DNA of 59,989 bases. Origin: Lactobacillaceae bacterium (GTDB taxonomy: Bacteria > Bacillota > Bacilli > Lactobacillales > Lactobacillaceae). Location of the stretch: assembly GCA_031289615.1 (NCBI GenBank), contig JAITPD010000049.1, positions 1 to 59,989 of the forward strand, given 5' to 3'. Positions 36,913 to 45,687 of the stretch are shown here, piece after piece. The notes beneath the pieces are model-generated. The model saw nothing but the letters and a program-made list of their open reading frames with translations, made no database searches and was not told the DNA's origin. Both the position numbers and the translations under genes were made by a program. Within the stretch, counting starts at the first letter, position 1. Each line of letters starts with the position of its first letter.

Positions 36913-37866
36913 ATGAATACGAAGTTCATTGCAGTTTTAAGTGTAGGAATAGTTTTGACATTAGGACTAGGTTTTCTAATATTGAAACATGACTCAAAAA
37001 CAGATCAAAATCAGGCTAGTGCCGAGCAACAATTACAAGTTGTGACGACTAATTCGATTTTGGAAGACATGGTTGAAAACATTGGTGGGGAAGATACGAC
37101 TGTTTATAGTATTGTGAAGCGTGGGACAGATCCTCACGAATACGAGCCAAAGCCAAATGATGTTGCAGCGACACAGAAAGCAGATGTTATTTTTCATAAC
37201 GGTCTGAATTTAGAAACAGGTGGCAATGGTTGGTTTAAAAAGTTAACTAAGCAGGCAAATAAAAAAGATGACGAACAAGTTTTTGCTGCATCAAAGACGG
37301 TTGTTCCATTGTATTTGACTGGTAAGGAAACTAAGAATGAGCCCGATCCGCATGCGTGGTTAGATTTAGAAAATGGTGTAAAGTACGTCGAGGAAATCAC
37401 GCGCGTTTTGGTTAAGCTAGATCCAAAGCACGCAGATAATTATAAAAGTCGTTCACAAGATTATATTGCAAGCTTGAAAGCACTACATCAAGAGGGAGTT
37501 GAAAAGTTTAAAAATGTCCCAGAAGAGCAACGTTTATTGGTGACTTCTGAAGGAGCATTCAAGTATTTCTCTAAAGCATATTGCATTCGACCAGCCTTTA
37601 TTTGGGAGATTAATACTGAGGCTCAAGGAACACCAGAACAGCTCAAGCAAGTGCTCAAGCAAATCAAGGAAAATGATGTGCGTTCACTCTTCGTTGAGAG
37701 TTCGGTTTCACCAAAGGCAATGCAGCAAGTTGCAAATGAATCAGATAAAGAAATTTATGGCAAATTGTATACTGATTCATTAGCCAAGCAGGGAACAAAG
37801 GGCGATACGTATTATGACATGGTAAAGTGGAATTTAGATACCATTTACGCCGGAATGACCAAGTAG
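36913..37866 (+). CDS. PsaA-type manganese-binding protein without a lipobox
   Basis: Extracellular metal receptor of 317 residues. Ligands expected for the PsaA family are present: His in DPHEYEP, His in DPHAWLD, Glu in TSEGAFKYFSKAY and Asp in YTDSLAKQG. FIWEINTEAQGTPEQ also points to the manganese group rather than the His-loop zinc group. The N terminus is one hydrophobic helix with no Cys, so it is probably an uncleaved membrane anchor rather than a lipoprotein. GGGGGAG precedes the ATG. A terminator follows. Confidence 0.9.
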   Translation: MNTKFIAVLSVGIVLTLGLGFLILKHDSKTDQNQASAEQQLQVVTTNSILEDMVENIGGEDTTVYSIVKRGTDPHEYEPKPNDVAATQKADVIFHNGLNLETGGNGWFKKLTKQANKKDDEQVFAASKTVVPLYLTGKETKNEPDPHAWLDLENGVKYVEEITRVLVKLDPKHADNYKSRSQDYIASLKALHQEGVEKFKNVPEEQRLLVTSEGAFKYFSKAYCIRPAFIWEINTEAQGTPEQLKQVLKQIKENDVRSLFVESSVSPKAMQQVANESDKEIYGKLYTDSLAKQGTKGDTYYDMVKWNLDTIYAGMTK

Positions 37867-37894
37867 AATTATTATTTTTGACAGCATGAAAGAT

Positions 37895-37939
37895 GTCGTA
37901 ACAAGTTCGATTTTAATCGGAAATTGTTGCGACTTTTTT
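37895..37939 (+). terminator. Terminator of the manganese transporter operon
   Basis: Long stem from GTCGTAACAA to TTGTTGCGAC with an internal mismatch, followed by six T residues. Confidence 0.85.
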
Positions 37940-38068
37940 AATAGTGAAGGAGTACAAAAGTAACACTGCTTAACATTTGATGATTTTTAGCATGCAAAAT
38001 GTGGTAATCTAAAAGAGGTAAAAATTGAATAACTGGCAACTGTCAGGAGACAAGTTTTGGAGGCTTTC

Positions 38069-38383
38069 ATGGTAGGAAACGAGATGCACCGAGAGAACAA
38101 GTTGAGGAATTCAGGGCGCTTGCGCCGGGTTCTACAAAGCTCATGGGGGATAGACGAGCAGACGGAAGATAACGTGCTACACGCGGTGACTGCAGTTCAC
38201 AAGGTTGGTGGAGCGATTTACATTGGACGAGTGTATGATAGCAAGATTTACCGAATTGGGTGCAATCCAGACGATAGTGGCTTCAAGCTGGTATTTCGCA
38301 ATTATGAAACACGGAATCAATTTGCAGATGCATTTGAGGCGGCGTGTGATGCAATGGGGATGTCAATTCACAGATATTTTTAA
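38069..38383 (+). CDS. Hypothetical protein, 104 aa
   Basis: I do not recognise this protein. It is soluble by appearance, with a basic N-terminal third (HRENKLRNSGRLRRV), a central strand-rich segment with GGAIYIGRVYD, and an acidic helix near the C terminus (QFADAFEAACDAMG). It has two Cys. TTTGGAGG precedes ATG 38069; an upstream TTG at 38057 overlaps that site and is rejected. An extended -10 element (TGG-TAATCT, 38002-38010) lies before it, and a complex hairpin set follows. The neighbours are unrelated, so context gives no role. Confidence 0.65.
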   Translation: MVGNEMHRENKLRNSGRLRRVLQSSWGIDEQTEDNVLHAVTAVHKVGGAIYIGRVYDSKIYRIGCNPDDSGFKLVFRNYETRNQFADAFEAACDAMGMSIHRYF

Positions 38384-38395
38384 ACTGTTGAACAA

Positions 38396-38453
38396 CCCGA
38401 ATTAAACAAGAGATGATAAGAGACCTAATTCGGGCCAAACTTATCATCTTTTT
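38396..38453 (+). terminator. Terminator with a mutually exclusive upstream hairpin
   Basis: Two perfect nine-base stems interlock. CCCGAATTA (38396-38404) pairs with TAATTCGGG (38426-38434), while GATGATAAG (38412-38420) pairs with CTTATCATC (38440-38448), followed by five T residues. Each stem has one arm inside the other's loop, so only one can form, unless as a pseudoknot. It may be a simple terminator or a folding switch after the 104-residue gene. Confidence 0.65.
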
Positions 38454-38506
38454 ATCAAGATTCAACGACTAAAACTAATTAATTTTACGAACCTGTCTGA
38501 AAATGC

Positions 38507-38512
38507 TAAAAT
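38507..38512 (+). promoter_or_regulatory. Promoter of the alpha/beta hydrolase gene
   Basis: An extended -10, TGC followed by TAAAAT, with TTTACG 17 bases upstream at 38484-38489. Confidence 0.5.
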
Positions 38513-38564
38513 AATAAGGCTTTGTTGTATTAAAACTTAAAAATAAAGATGATGGTATTTAAAA

Positions 38565-39518
38565 ATGAAAAAATGGTCACGAGCTCGTAAGATTTGGACA
38601 AGCATTGTTAGTTTGATTTTAGTTATTGCAATCATTCTCGCCAGTGCAGGAGCGTATTTCTTTTATGTTGCGGAAGTCCGGGCAAAAAAGAGTTTCGTTA
38701 ACAGCGGGGCCTTAACTGCAAAGGATCCGCTCTATTCACAGCAGGAAGCTTGGCGTAAATATTCTGCAACCAAGTGGGAAATTAAAGCTAAGGACGGGAC
38801 CAAGTTAGTTGGAAGTTACGTGCCAGCAGCTCAAAAGACTGACAAGACAGCGTTGGTTATTCACGGCTTTGGAGTGGATCATGTTGCGATGGAACCGTAT
38901 GGAGCGATGTTTCACCAAAATGGGTACAATGTTTTGCTGATTGATAATCGCGCTGCTGGTAAATCTGGCGGTCATTACATTGGTTATGGTTATTTGGAAG
39001 CGCAAGATGCCAAGTTGTGGACGCAAAAGATCGTGCAAGAAAATGGACAGGATTCGCAAATTGTTGTGATGGGTGCTTCATTAGGCGGTGCAACGACGAT
39101 GATGCTGTCTGGGATGAACCCACCCAAGCAAGTTAAGGCCTACGTTGAAGACGCTGGCTATACGACAATTAAGGCCGAACTCTTGTATCAAGCTAGTCAA
39201 ATGTATGGATTGCCAAAGTGGATTGCAGAACCAATCATTGGCATTGTGTCGATTTATTCGAGGATTTTTGCTGGATATTCATTTAACCAAGGCGACGTGA
39301 CAAAGTATCTAGCCAAGAATGATCGCCCGATGTTCTTTATTCACGGGGCGCAGGATGATTTTGTTCCAACACATTTTATTTACGAAAATTATAAAGCGCA
39401 AAAGGGTCCTAAAGAGATGATGGTGGTTCCAAAGGCGGCGCACGTTCAATCTTACGCGACGAATATTCCAAAATATGAAGAGCGCGTTAATGCATTTTTG
39501 AATCAATATGTACATTAG
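38565..39518 (+). CDS. Membrane-anchored alpha/beta hydrolase
   Basis: Serine hydrolase-fold protein of 317 residues. One N-terminal transmembrane helix (about residues 12-34) places the catalytic domain outside the cell. The nucleophile elbow is GASLGG (Ser near residue 171), the oxyanion region VIHGFGVDH, and the acid and His are in HGAQDDFVP and KAAHVQSY. Substrate unknown; peptidase or esterase activity is equally possible. It is followed closely by the LOG-family gene, the ribosome binding site of which begins inside its stop region. Confidence 0.82.
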   Translation: MKKWSRARKIWTSIVSLILVIAIILASAGAYFFYVAEVRAKKSFVNSGALTAKDPLYSQQEAWRKYSATKWEIKAKDGTKLVGSYVPAAQKTDKTALVIHGFGVDHVAMEPYGAMFHQNGYNVLLIDNRAAGKSGGHYIGYGYLEAQDAKLWTQKIVQENGQDSQIVVMGASLGGATTMMLSGMNPPKQVKAYVEDAGYTTIKAELLYQASQMYGLPKWIAEPIIGIVSIYSRIFAGYSFNQGDVTKYLAKNDRPMFFIHGAQDDFVPTHFIYENYKAQKGPKEMMVVPKAAHVQSYATNIPKYEERVNAFLNQYVH

Positions 39519-39530
39519 GAGTTGAAACAA

Positions 39531-40079
39531 ATGACGAAAAAAATTGGTGTTTTCATGGGCTCACAACAGAGCAAAAACAATCACTTTCAATTGGCAGCCT
39601 ATGAAACGGGGATGCAAATTGCTGATCGGAAATGGGGCTTGGTCTATGGCGGTTCTGCAACCGGCTTGATGGGCGATGTGGCCAAAGCATCTTTTGACAA
39701 CGGTGCAGAAGTGATCGGGGTTTGGCCGGATGTTGATTTGCCTGAGCAACCAAATACTGATTTCATTACTGAGTTGGTGAAGGTTGATGACATGAGCGAA
39801 CGAAAGCAAAAGATGTTTGACGCTTCTGATGCCTTTGTCTTTTTGCCAGGTGGCCTTGGAACTTTGGAAGAGCTCGGACAAGTGTTGTCATGGTCGAAGT
39901 TAAATATTTACGATAAGCCTATCATTTTATTGAATATCGATGGATTTTATGAAACGCTTGATCTTTGGATTGATCGTTCGGAACAAGAAGGCTTCTTTGA
40001 TAAAGCAGGGATTAAAAATCTCCAGAGTTTTGATTCGGTGAGTGCAGCCTTTGCATATTTAGATGAAAAAATGAATTAA
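39531..40079 (+). CDS. LOG family protein (nucleoside monophosphate phosphoribohydrolase-like)
   Basis: Rossmann-like enzyme of the LOG/TIGR00730 family, 182 residues. The diagnostic motif PGGLGTLEEL is near residue 107, with VYGGSATGLMG near the N terminus. Family members remove the base from cytokinin-type or purine nucleotides; the physiological substrate here is unknown. ATG 39531 follows TAGGAG; the TTG at 39522 is rejected. It is probably cotranscribed with the hydrolase. Confidence 0.85.
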   Translation: MTKKIGVFMGSQQSKNNHFQLAAYETGMQIADRKWGLVYGGSATGLMGDVAKASFDNGAEVIGVWPDVDLPEQPNTDFITELVKVDDMSERKQKMFDASDAFVFLPGGLGTLEELGQVLSWSKLNIYDKPIILLNIDGFYETLDLWIDRSEQEGFFDKAGIKNLQSFDSVSAAFAYLDEKMN

Positions 40080-40086
40080 CAGGATA

Positions 40087-40116
40087 AGTCAGGACAAAAA
40101 TTTGTTCTGGCTTTTC
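40087..40116 (+). terminator. Terminator after the LOG-family gene
   Basis: AGTCAGGACAAA and TTTGTTCTGGCT pair with G-U wobbles around a tiny loop, followed by TTTTC. Confidence 0.75.
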
Positions 40117-40150
40117 TATTGGTCGCAAATCAATTTTAAGGCCCAGTTTT

Positions 40151-40159
40151 TGTTATACT
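40151..40159 (+). promoter_or_regulatory. Extended -10 promoter of the methyltransferase-tadA unit
   Basis: TGT directly before TATACT (40154-40159). No good -35 is visible, as expected for this promoter type. Confidence 0.5.
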
Positions 40160-40231
40160 AGAGGCAGAGCAATTATTAATTTGTAGGATCATAAAAAATA
40201 AAATCTATCACAGATTGGATGGACGCAAAAC

Positions 40232-40846
40232 ATGGAAACAGAACACTATTACACTCAAAATCCAACGATTGAACATGACGAACATACATGGGAATTCGCA
40301 TTGCTTGGACGAACATTTAAATTTACGACAGATGCGGGGGTATTTTCAAAGCAGACGGTTGATTTTGGAACACGGACGATGCTAGAGGCGTTTAACTCAA
40401 ATGATTTGCCGGCCGGAAAAATTTTAGACTTAGGAGCAGGCTATGGACCGGTTGCAATTAGCTTAGCGGCGACATTGCCAGACAGAGAGATTGATGCTGT
40501 TGAGATTAACGAACGAGCATTGGCGTTGACTTTAAGAAATGCACAAGCAAATCAAGTTGGCGATCGTGTGCACGGGATTCAATCTGACCGTTATCAAAAT
40601 GTTACTGATAAGTATGCGGCGATATTGACGAATCCGCCAGTTCGTGCTGGAAAAGAAGTCGTCACTGACATGCTTAAGGGGGCGGCTGAGCATTTAGTGG
40701 AAAACGGAACTTTGACTGTGGTACTTCAAAAAAAGCAAGGTGCTCCTTCTGCTAAGAAGTTGATGGAAGAAGTCTTTGGCAACGTTGAAACCATTGCAAA
40801 AGACAAAGGCTATTATATTTTGGAGAGTACTTATCATGACGCCTGA
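40232..40846 (+). CDS. RsmC-like class I SAM-dependent methyltransferase
   Basis: Probable rRNA or tRNA guanine methyltransferase of 204 residues. The SAM site is LDLGAGYGPVAI near residue 67, and the catalytic motif is TNPPVRAGKEV, the form typical of RsmC and Bacillus YbxB. The N-terminal segment HYYTQNP and DAGVFSKQTVDFGT match that group. The gene ends 11 bases inside tadA, so both are likely expressed together in RNA modification. Confidence 0.88.
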   Translation: METEHYYTQNPTIEHDEHTWEFALLGRTFKFTTDAGVFSKQTVDFGTRTMLEAFNSNDLPAGKILDLGAGYGPVAISLAATLPDREIDAVEINERALALTLRNAQANQVGDRVHGIQSDRYQNVTDKYAAILTNPPVRAGKEVVTDMLKGAAEHLVENGTLTVVLQKKQGAPSAKKLMEEVFGNVETIAKDKGYYILESTYHDA

Positions 40847-41336
40847 ACAAATTGAATTTTACATGGGCGAGGCGATTAAGGAAGCCAACAAAGCTGGAGC
40901 GCTGGGTGAAGTACCAATTGGAGCCATCGTCGTTTTGGATGGGAAGATTGTTGGGCGTGGGTTTAATCTACGCGAACGTTTTCAAGATCCAAGTCAGCAC
41001 GCAGAATTCCAGGCGATTTTAGAAGCGACCCGCAATGTTCATTCGTGGCGGTTACCGGAAGCACAAGTCTTTGTGACAATTGAACCTTGTATTATGTGCG
41101 CTGGACTAATTCAACAAACACGGATTCAAGATGTGTATTATGGAGCTGAGGATCCTAAGGCTGGCGGGGTTCATTCGATGTATCATTTGCTGGACGACCA
41201 ACGTTTGAACCATCAAGTCGAGGTGCATAGCGGTATTCGCGAACAAGAGACCGGCGATTTGCTGCGATCGTTTTTTAAAGCGGTGCGAGCCAAAAATAAA
41301 GTTGCGAAAAAAGCACAAAAGTTACTTGAAGATTAG
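40836..41336 (+). CDS. tadA: tRNA-specific adenosine deaminase
   Basis: Converts A34 to inosine in the arginine ACG anticodon. It has 166 residues with the cytidine-deaminase-type zinc site: HAE in SQHAEFQAI, with the Glu as proton shuttle, and PCIMCAG with both Cys ligands. The open frame starts at 40776 inside the methyltransferase gene, but GGAGAG before ATG 40836 gives the conserved N terminus. Four bases after the tadA-side overlap the previous gene ends. Confidence 0.93.
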   Translation: MTPEQIEFYMGEAIKEANKAGALGEVPIGAIVVLDGKIVGRGFNLRERFQDPSQHAEFQAILEATRNVHSWRLPEAQVFVTIEPCIMCAGLIQQTRIQDVYYGAEDPKAGGVHSMYHLLDDQRLNHQVEVHSGIREQETGDLLRSFFKAVRAKNKVAKKAQKLLED

Positions 41337-41364
41337 GTGAATCCATAGATTGGAGGGCGAACGG

Positions 41365-42054
41365 ATGAAAAAATTTAAAATCAATCATAATCTTTTAATT
41401 ACGGGAGCCACTCTTTTATTTGTGGTGCTCTTGATTTTGTTTATTCTGAAATTTCAAACGCAATTAAGTGAAGTTTTCAAGCATGCGTTCAACCGACAAA
41501 ATTTAATGACCTTCTTACGACAACATGACCGTGTTGGCTCGATTATCTTGATGGCAATGATTGCGATTGCCTCAGCTATTCCAGGTTTTCCAGCTGCCAT
41601 TTTAAGCGTGATTGCTGGAATTTGTTTTGGACCATTGCTGGGCTTCTTAATTATTTTTGCAGGATCAGTTGCTGGTAATTTGAGTTCTGTCTATCTTTTG
41701 GCGAAGGTTGAAGATCAGTCAAGCCGACACCAAGGTCCACGCTATCAGCGAATTGTGGATTGGCTTCATGGATTAAAGCATCCGCAAGTTGGGCTGATTC
41801 TTGGCTACATGATTCCGGCTATTCCAACGGCGCTGGTTAATTACGCGATGGATGAATTGAAATTGACGAACCGGAAAAAGGTGTTTTCTATTGCGATTGG
41901 TGCTGTGCCAACCTCGGTCTTGTACACGTTTGGTGGGGATGCACTATTAAAAGGAAATTATCGGCGGCTTATAATTGTCGGAGTTATTTTGGCAATATTT
42001 ATCGCGTTGTCAGTCATGGTTTATCGCCGTAAAAATCGCCAGGTAGTGGACTGA
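41365..42054 (+). CDS. TVP38/TMEM64 (VTT) family membrane protein
   Basis: Integral membrane protein of 229 residues with about six hydrophobic segments. The family signature region is SAIPGFPAAILSVIAGICFGPLLG, beginning near residue 70, and IPAIPTALVNYA later. Related DedA/VTT proteins move lipids across the membrane, but no substrate can be named here. ATG 41365 follows GGAGGG; an upstream TTG is rejected. Confidence 0.82.
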   Translation: MKKFKINHNLLITGATLLFVVLLILFILKFQTQLSEVFKHAFNRQNLMTFLRQHDRVGSIILMAMIAIASAIPGFPAAILSVIAGICFGPLLGFLIIFAGSVAGNLSSVYLLAKVEDQSSRHQGPRYQRIVDWLHGLKHPQVGLILGYMIPAIPTALVNYAMDELKLTNRKKVFSIAIGAVPTSVLYTFGGDALLKGNYRRLIIVGVILAIFIALSVMVYRRKNRQVVD

Positions 42055-42060
42055 CCAGAA

Positions 42061-42084
42061 CGTAAAGAATCTTTAGCGGAGTTG
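42061..42084 (+). repeat. Dispersed repeat module, fragment 3
   Basis: CGTAAAGAATCTTTAGCGGA followed by GTTG. It differs from 58441-58464 at three of 24 positions and shares a 15-base core with the reverse complement of 4081-4110. It lies between the VTT gene and rexB, about 57 bases before the rexB start. Confidence 0.6.
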
Positions 42085-42141
42085 GTCGCTTAAGACACAA
42101 TGTTATTTAAATACCACGCAAAATGAAAGTGAGGAAGTCTG

Positions 42142-45100
42142 ATGAGCTTAACAATTCTTTTTGGAGATCGAACTAAAGATCATGAGCTAGCATTATTAAA
42201 AAATATTCAACAAGCGATGCAAGCAAATCCACAAGCACAGATTTTTTATTTGGTGCCCAACAAGATTAAGTTTCAAACTGAAATTAATGTTTTAGACAGG
42301 CTCGCGCAACTTGATGGACGAATTGGTGCGACTGTTGCGACCCAAAACGTGCAGGTTTTTTCGCTGAGCCGACTTGCCTGGTTTTACATGAATGACACCA
42401 AGCTCTACAAACATGCTAACGTTTCACCTGAAGCACTGGCGATGTTAATTCAAGACCAATTAAAAAAGCATCAAGATGAATTGCAGTTATACGGAAATTT
42501 ATTGACTAAGCAAGGATTCATTAGTCAGTTTGCCAGCCAGATTTTAGAGCTTAAACAATCAGGATTGCAGTGGGCTGACGTTGAACAAATGGCTGAAGCA
42601 TTGGCAAGCGAGGTAGTGCTTCAACAAAAGCTGCATGACTTAGCGTTGATTGGACGGGCCTTAGATCAAGAACTTGGCGCCCGCGATCAATTTTTGAGTA
42701 GCGATATGCTGGGCGTTTTAAAGGCGTTTTTGTTGCGGGGCGAACGAGATTTGTCGCAGCAATATTTCTATATCAATGGTTATTCGCAAATGACGGTGCA
42801 AGAACGGGGTGTGGTCGAAGCTTTAATTAGCCAAAGTGCCGGAGTGACAATTGCTTTGCCGAGCGAGGATGGAGCTGCTTCGGTGACGACGGCTAGTATT
42901 GATGAAAACGATCTCTTTTATGCTCCAAAAATGTTAGCGCAACAGCTTAGGTTGTACGCGACGCAAAATCAGATTGCAGTACAGGCTTCAAATATTTCAG
43001 ATGAACGAAAATTGAGTGACACGCTTAAAAATGTTGCTGATTTTTGGCTGGTCTATGAGGAAAAGGGGATTCAACCGTATCAGGGCGAGGATTTGCAAAT
43101 CTGGGAAGCCACATCTCGTTATCAAGAGGTTGAACAGTTAGCGCAAAAGATTCGCATGGATGTAGTTGAGGGACGTGCTCGGTATCGCGATTATTTACTG
43201 ATGACTCCTGATTTGAAGCAGTATGAAAATATTTTACCGGCAGTTTTTGCTAAATATGATTTGCCTTTGTTTATGGATGTCGATCGGCTGATGACCAATC
43301 ATCCTTTGGTTGCGCTGCTTGATGATTTGCTGACGGTCGCTCCTCATTATGCTTTGTTGGATGTGATGAAGCTGTTAAAAACTGAGCTCTTTTTGCCGGC
43401 TGAAGTTTCTTTGGCTGAATATCGTGAAGCCTTGGCGATTACTGAAAACTATGCGTTGGCCAAGAATTTGAGCGGATGGAAATGGACTGATGCAACTCCT
43501 TGGCAGTACGATTACCGAGTTGATGATGATTCAGATGAAGCTTTGCGGAAACGTTCAGCTGTTTTTGATGCGCAGTTGGCATTGATTCATCAGCAAATCA
43601 CAGAACACGTTGCTCCATTTTTGACTGAATTACAAGAGGCCAAGAGTGCGCGTTCAATGGCACGGATGCTGTATCAATTTCTGACCGAGATGGGTGTGCA
43701 ACAGCGTTTGTTAGAGTGGCGAGACAATGCAATCGAACAAGGTGATTTAGCAGCGGCTCAGCAATCAGAGCAAGTGTGGGATAAATTTATTGGCGTGCTA
43801 GATGATTTCGTCAGCGTTTTTGATGAGACTCAGATGTCGACGGATAGCTTAGCAGAAATTTTCACAGCGGCTTTTAGTAATGCAAAATACTCTGGAATTC
43901 CTGCTGCGATGGATCAAATTTTGGTGACTGAAACTGGGATTGTACAAGTTGAGGGTGTTAAAAACGTCATGATTTTTGGGGCTACAAGTGCAAATCTACC
44001 AGCAACTGTGCGCCAACGAGCTCTGTTACAAGATTCTGATCGTTTGAAATTAAATCAACTCTTGCCTGTTGGTGCACAATTACGTGAAACTGCGGATGCG
44101 ACAATGGCTCAAGATAGTTTGCGGATTTACAATGCGATGTTGACAGGCACGCAAACTTTGCTTTGGTCATATCCAACCAGTGATGGTGCTTCCAAAGCCA
44201 AGCCATCTACGTATATCGAACGCTTGCAACGAAGCTTTAATACCAAGATTCAACGCTTTGAAGTTCAGCCAAGTGCAAACGATTCCGCCGAGTTAGTGAC
44301 TGAAAAGATCGGAACAGTCGCCAGCACGTTGAGCAATTTTATTTTAGCCAAGCGGGAAGCCAAACGAGATAATCGAGTTCTGTCACAAAGTTGGTCACAG
44401 GTTGAAAAAACTTTGTCTGAAATCGCCTTGCAGCAGTTCCAACAATTGATGGCGAGTGTCGAGTATTCAAACCAAAGCGAGCAAGTCACGGCACCTTTGA
44501 TTCAAAGTGTTTTCTCGGACACTTTACGAACATCAATTTCACGGCTTGAATCATATGCGCGTAACCCTTACGAATTTTTCTTGAAATATGGGCTACGTCT
44601 GGAAGTACGGCAAGAATTACAAATGACTTCAGCAGAACAAGGGACGTTCATGCATGCGGTATTAGAAGAAACCTTTGCGCAATTGCAAGGTCAACCTTTG
44701 GGTGCATTATCTGATGCAGAATTACGGCGTTTGGAGCAAGAAGCAGTTACAAAAATCTTTGCAACTGATGATCCGACCTTTGACATTTTCCAAACCACGA
44801 AGCGCATGGATTTTATTACGCAGAATTTGGAAGATCGTGTGCATCAAGCCTTAGTTAATATGCAACGGGGACAACGCACGGGAGCTGGAGTTACGACGCT
44901 CGGGACAGAGGTTTCGTTTGGCCGTGGTAAATTTGAGCCACTTCGTTATCAGGTGAATGGCCATGAAGTGGTTGTCAGAGGCAAGATTGATCGTTATGAT
45001 CAGGTGCATCTAAGTCAGGGTGATAAAGATTATGTTGCGATTGTCGATTACAAGTCAAGTAAGCGAACGTTTGATTATAATCAGGCGTTTAACGGGCTTG

Positions 45101-45687
45101 AATTGCAGTTGATGACTTATTGGCAGGCGATGGAAAAAAATTTGCAAAATGTAGGCGATCATCAACAGATGGGTTCGGCTTCTTTTTGGACTCTGCAAAC
45201 CGGAATGACGGAGCCTCAAGCAAATGATGGGACAGAAACTTTTGCGCAACAACGAGAAATTGGGGCCGAGAATGCGAATCATGCCGGAAAATACCGTGGA
45301 ATTTTGGTAGATGATGGGCCATTTATCGACCGCCTTGAAACCGAAGCTGGCGATGCACCGTTTGCAATTAAGAAAAATAAAAATGGTAGTTTTGCAGCGA
45401 CGGCAGATGTCGTTGATTCAGCAACAATTGAGACGCTCAAGCAATTTAATGCGCAAAAAATTCAGTTGATTGCCCGCGATATTTTGGTCGGCAAGTTTCC
45501 AATTGAGCCGTTCCGTGACGGGAAGAAGACAGCTTTGACTTATAGTGATTATAAAGATGTGATGCGCTTTGATGCGATGATTGATAATCGTTATCGTGAC
45601 CTTGAAAAAGCCAAGAAAGCGGATATGATTGAAAAAATGGCTCAGATTGTTGAGCGGGAAGGCGGGGCAGAAAATGAACTTCACTAA
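42142..45687 (+). CDS. rexB: ATP-dependent exonuclease subunit RexB
   Basis: Second subunit of the RexAB (AddAB-type) helicase-nuclease for double-strand-break repair. It has 1181 residues. The C-terminal RecB-type nuclease is visible as VAIVDYKSSKRTFDYN with LELQLMTYW; the N terminus has no Walker A, so only RexA hydrolyses ATP. No iron-sulphur Cys set is seen, unlike Bacillus AddB. GAGGA precedes the ATG. It overlaps rexA by 14 bases. Confidence 0.92.
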   Translation: MSLTILFGDRTKDHELALLKNIQQAMQANPQAQIFYLVPNKIKFQTEINVLDRLAQLDGRIGATVATQNVQVFSLSRLAWFYMNDTKLYKHANVSPEALAMLIQDQLKKHQDELQLYGNLLTKQGFISQFASQILELKQSGLQWADVEQMAEALASEVVLQQKLHDLALIGRALDQELGARDQFLSSDMLGVLKAFLLRGERDLSQQYFYINGYSQMTVQERGVVEALISQSAGVTIALPSEDGAASVTTASIDENDLFYAPKMLAQQLRLYATQNQIAVQASNISDERKLSDTLKNVADFWLVYEEKGIQPYQGEDLQIWEATSRYQEVEQLAQKIRMDVVEGRARYRDYLLMTPDLKQYENILPAVFAKYDLPLFMDVDRLMTNHPLVALLDDLLTVAPHYALLDVMKLLKTELFLPAEVSLAEYREALAITENYALAKNLSGWKWTDATPWQYDYRVDDDSDEALRKRSAVFDAQLALIHQQITEHVAPFLTELQEAKSARSMARMLYQFLTEMGVQQRLLEWRDNAIEQGDLAAAQQSEQVWDKFIGVLDDFVSVFDETQMSTDSLAEIFTAAFSNAKYSGIPAAMDQILVTETGIVQVEGVKNVMIFGATSANLPATVRQRALLQDSDRLKLNQLLPVGAQLRETADATMAQDSLRIYNAMLTGTQTLLWSYPTSDGASKAKPSTYIERLQRSFNTKIQRFEVQPSANDSAELVTEKIGTVASTLSNFILAKREAKRDNRVLSQSWSQVEKTLSEIALQQFQQLMASVEYSNQSEQVTAPLIQSVFSDTLRTSISRLESYARNPYEFFLKYGLRLEVRQELQMTSAEQGTFMHAVLEETFAQLQGQPLGALSDAELRRLEQEAVTKIFATDDPTFDIFQTTKRMDFITQNLEDRVHQALVNMQRGQRTGAGVTTLGTEVSFGRGKFEPLRYQVNGHEVVVRGKIDRYDQVHLSQGDKDYVAIVDYKSSKRTFDYNQAFNGLELQLMTYWQAMEKNLQNVGDHQQMGSASFWTLQTGMTEPQANDGTETFAQQREIGAENANHAGKYRGILVDDGPFIDRLETEAGDAPFAIKKNKNGSFAATADVVDSATIETLKQFNAQKIQLIARDILVGKFPIEPFRDGKKTALTYSDYKDVMRFDAMIDNRYRDLEKAKKADMIEKMAQIVEREGGAENELH

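Noticed and set aside
42100..42130. Third copy of the 49-bp repeat
   Set aside because: Only ACCACGCAA and a GAAAG-like stretch agree, partly within the rexB ribosome binding region; this may be chance.
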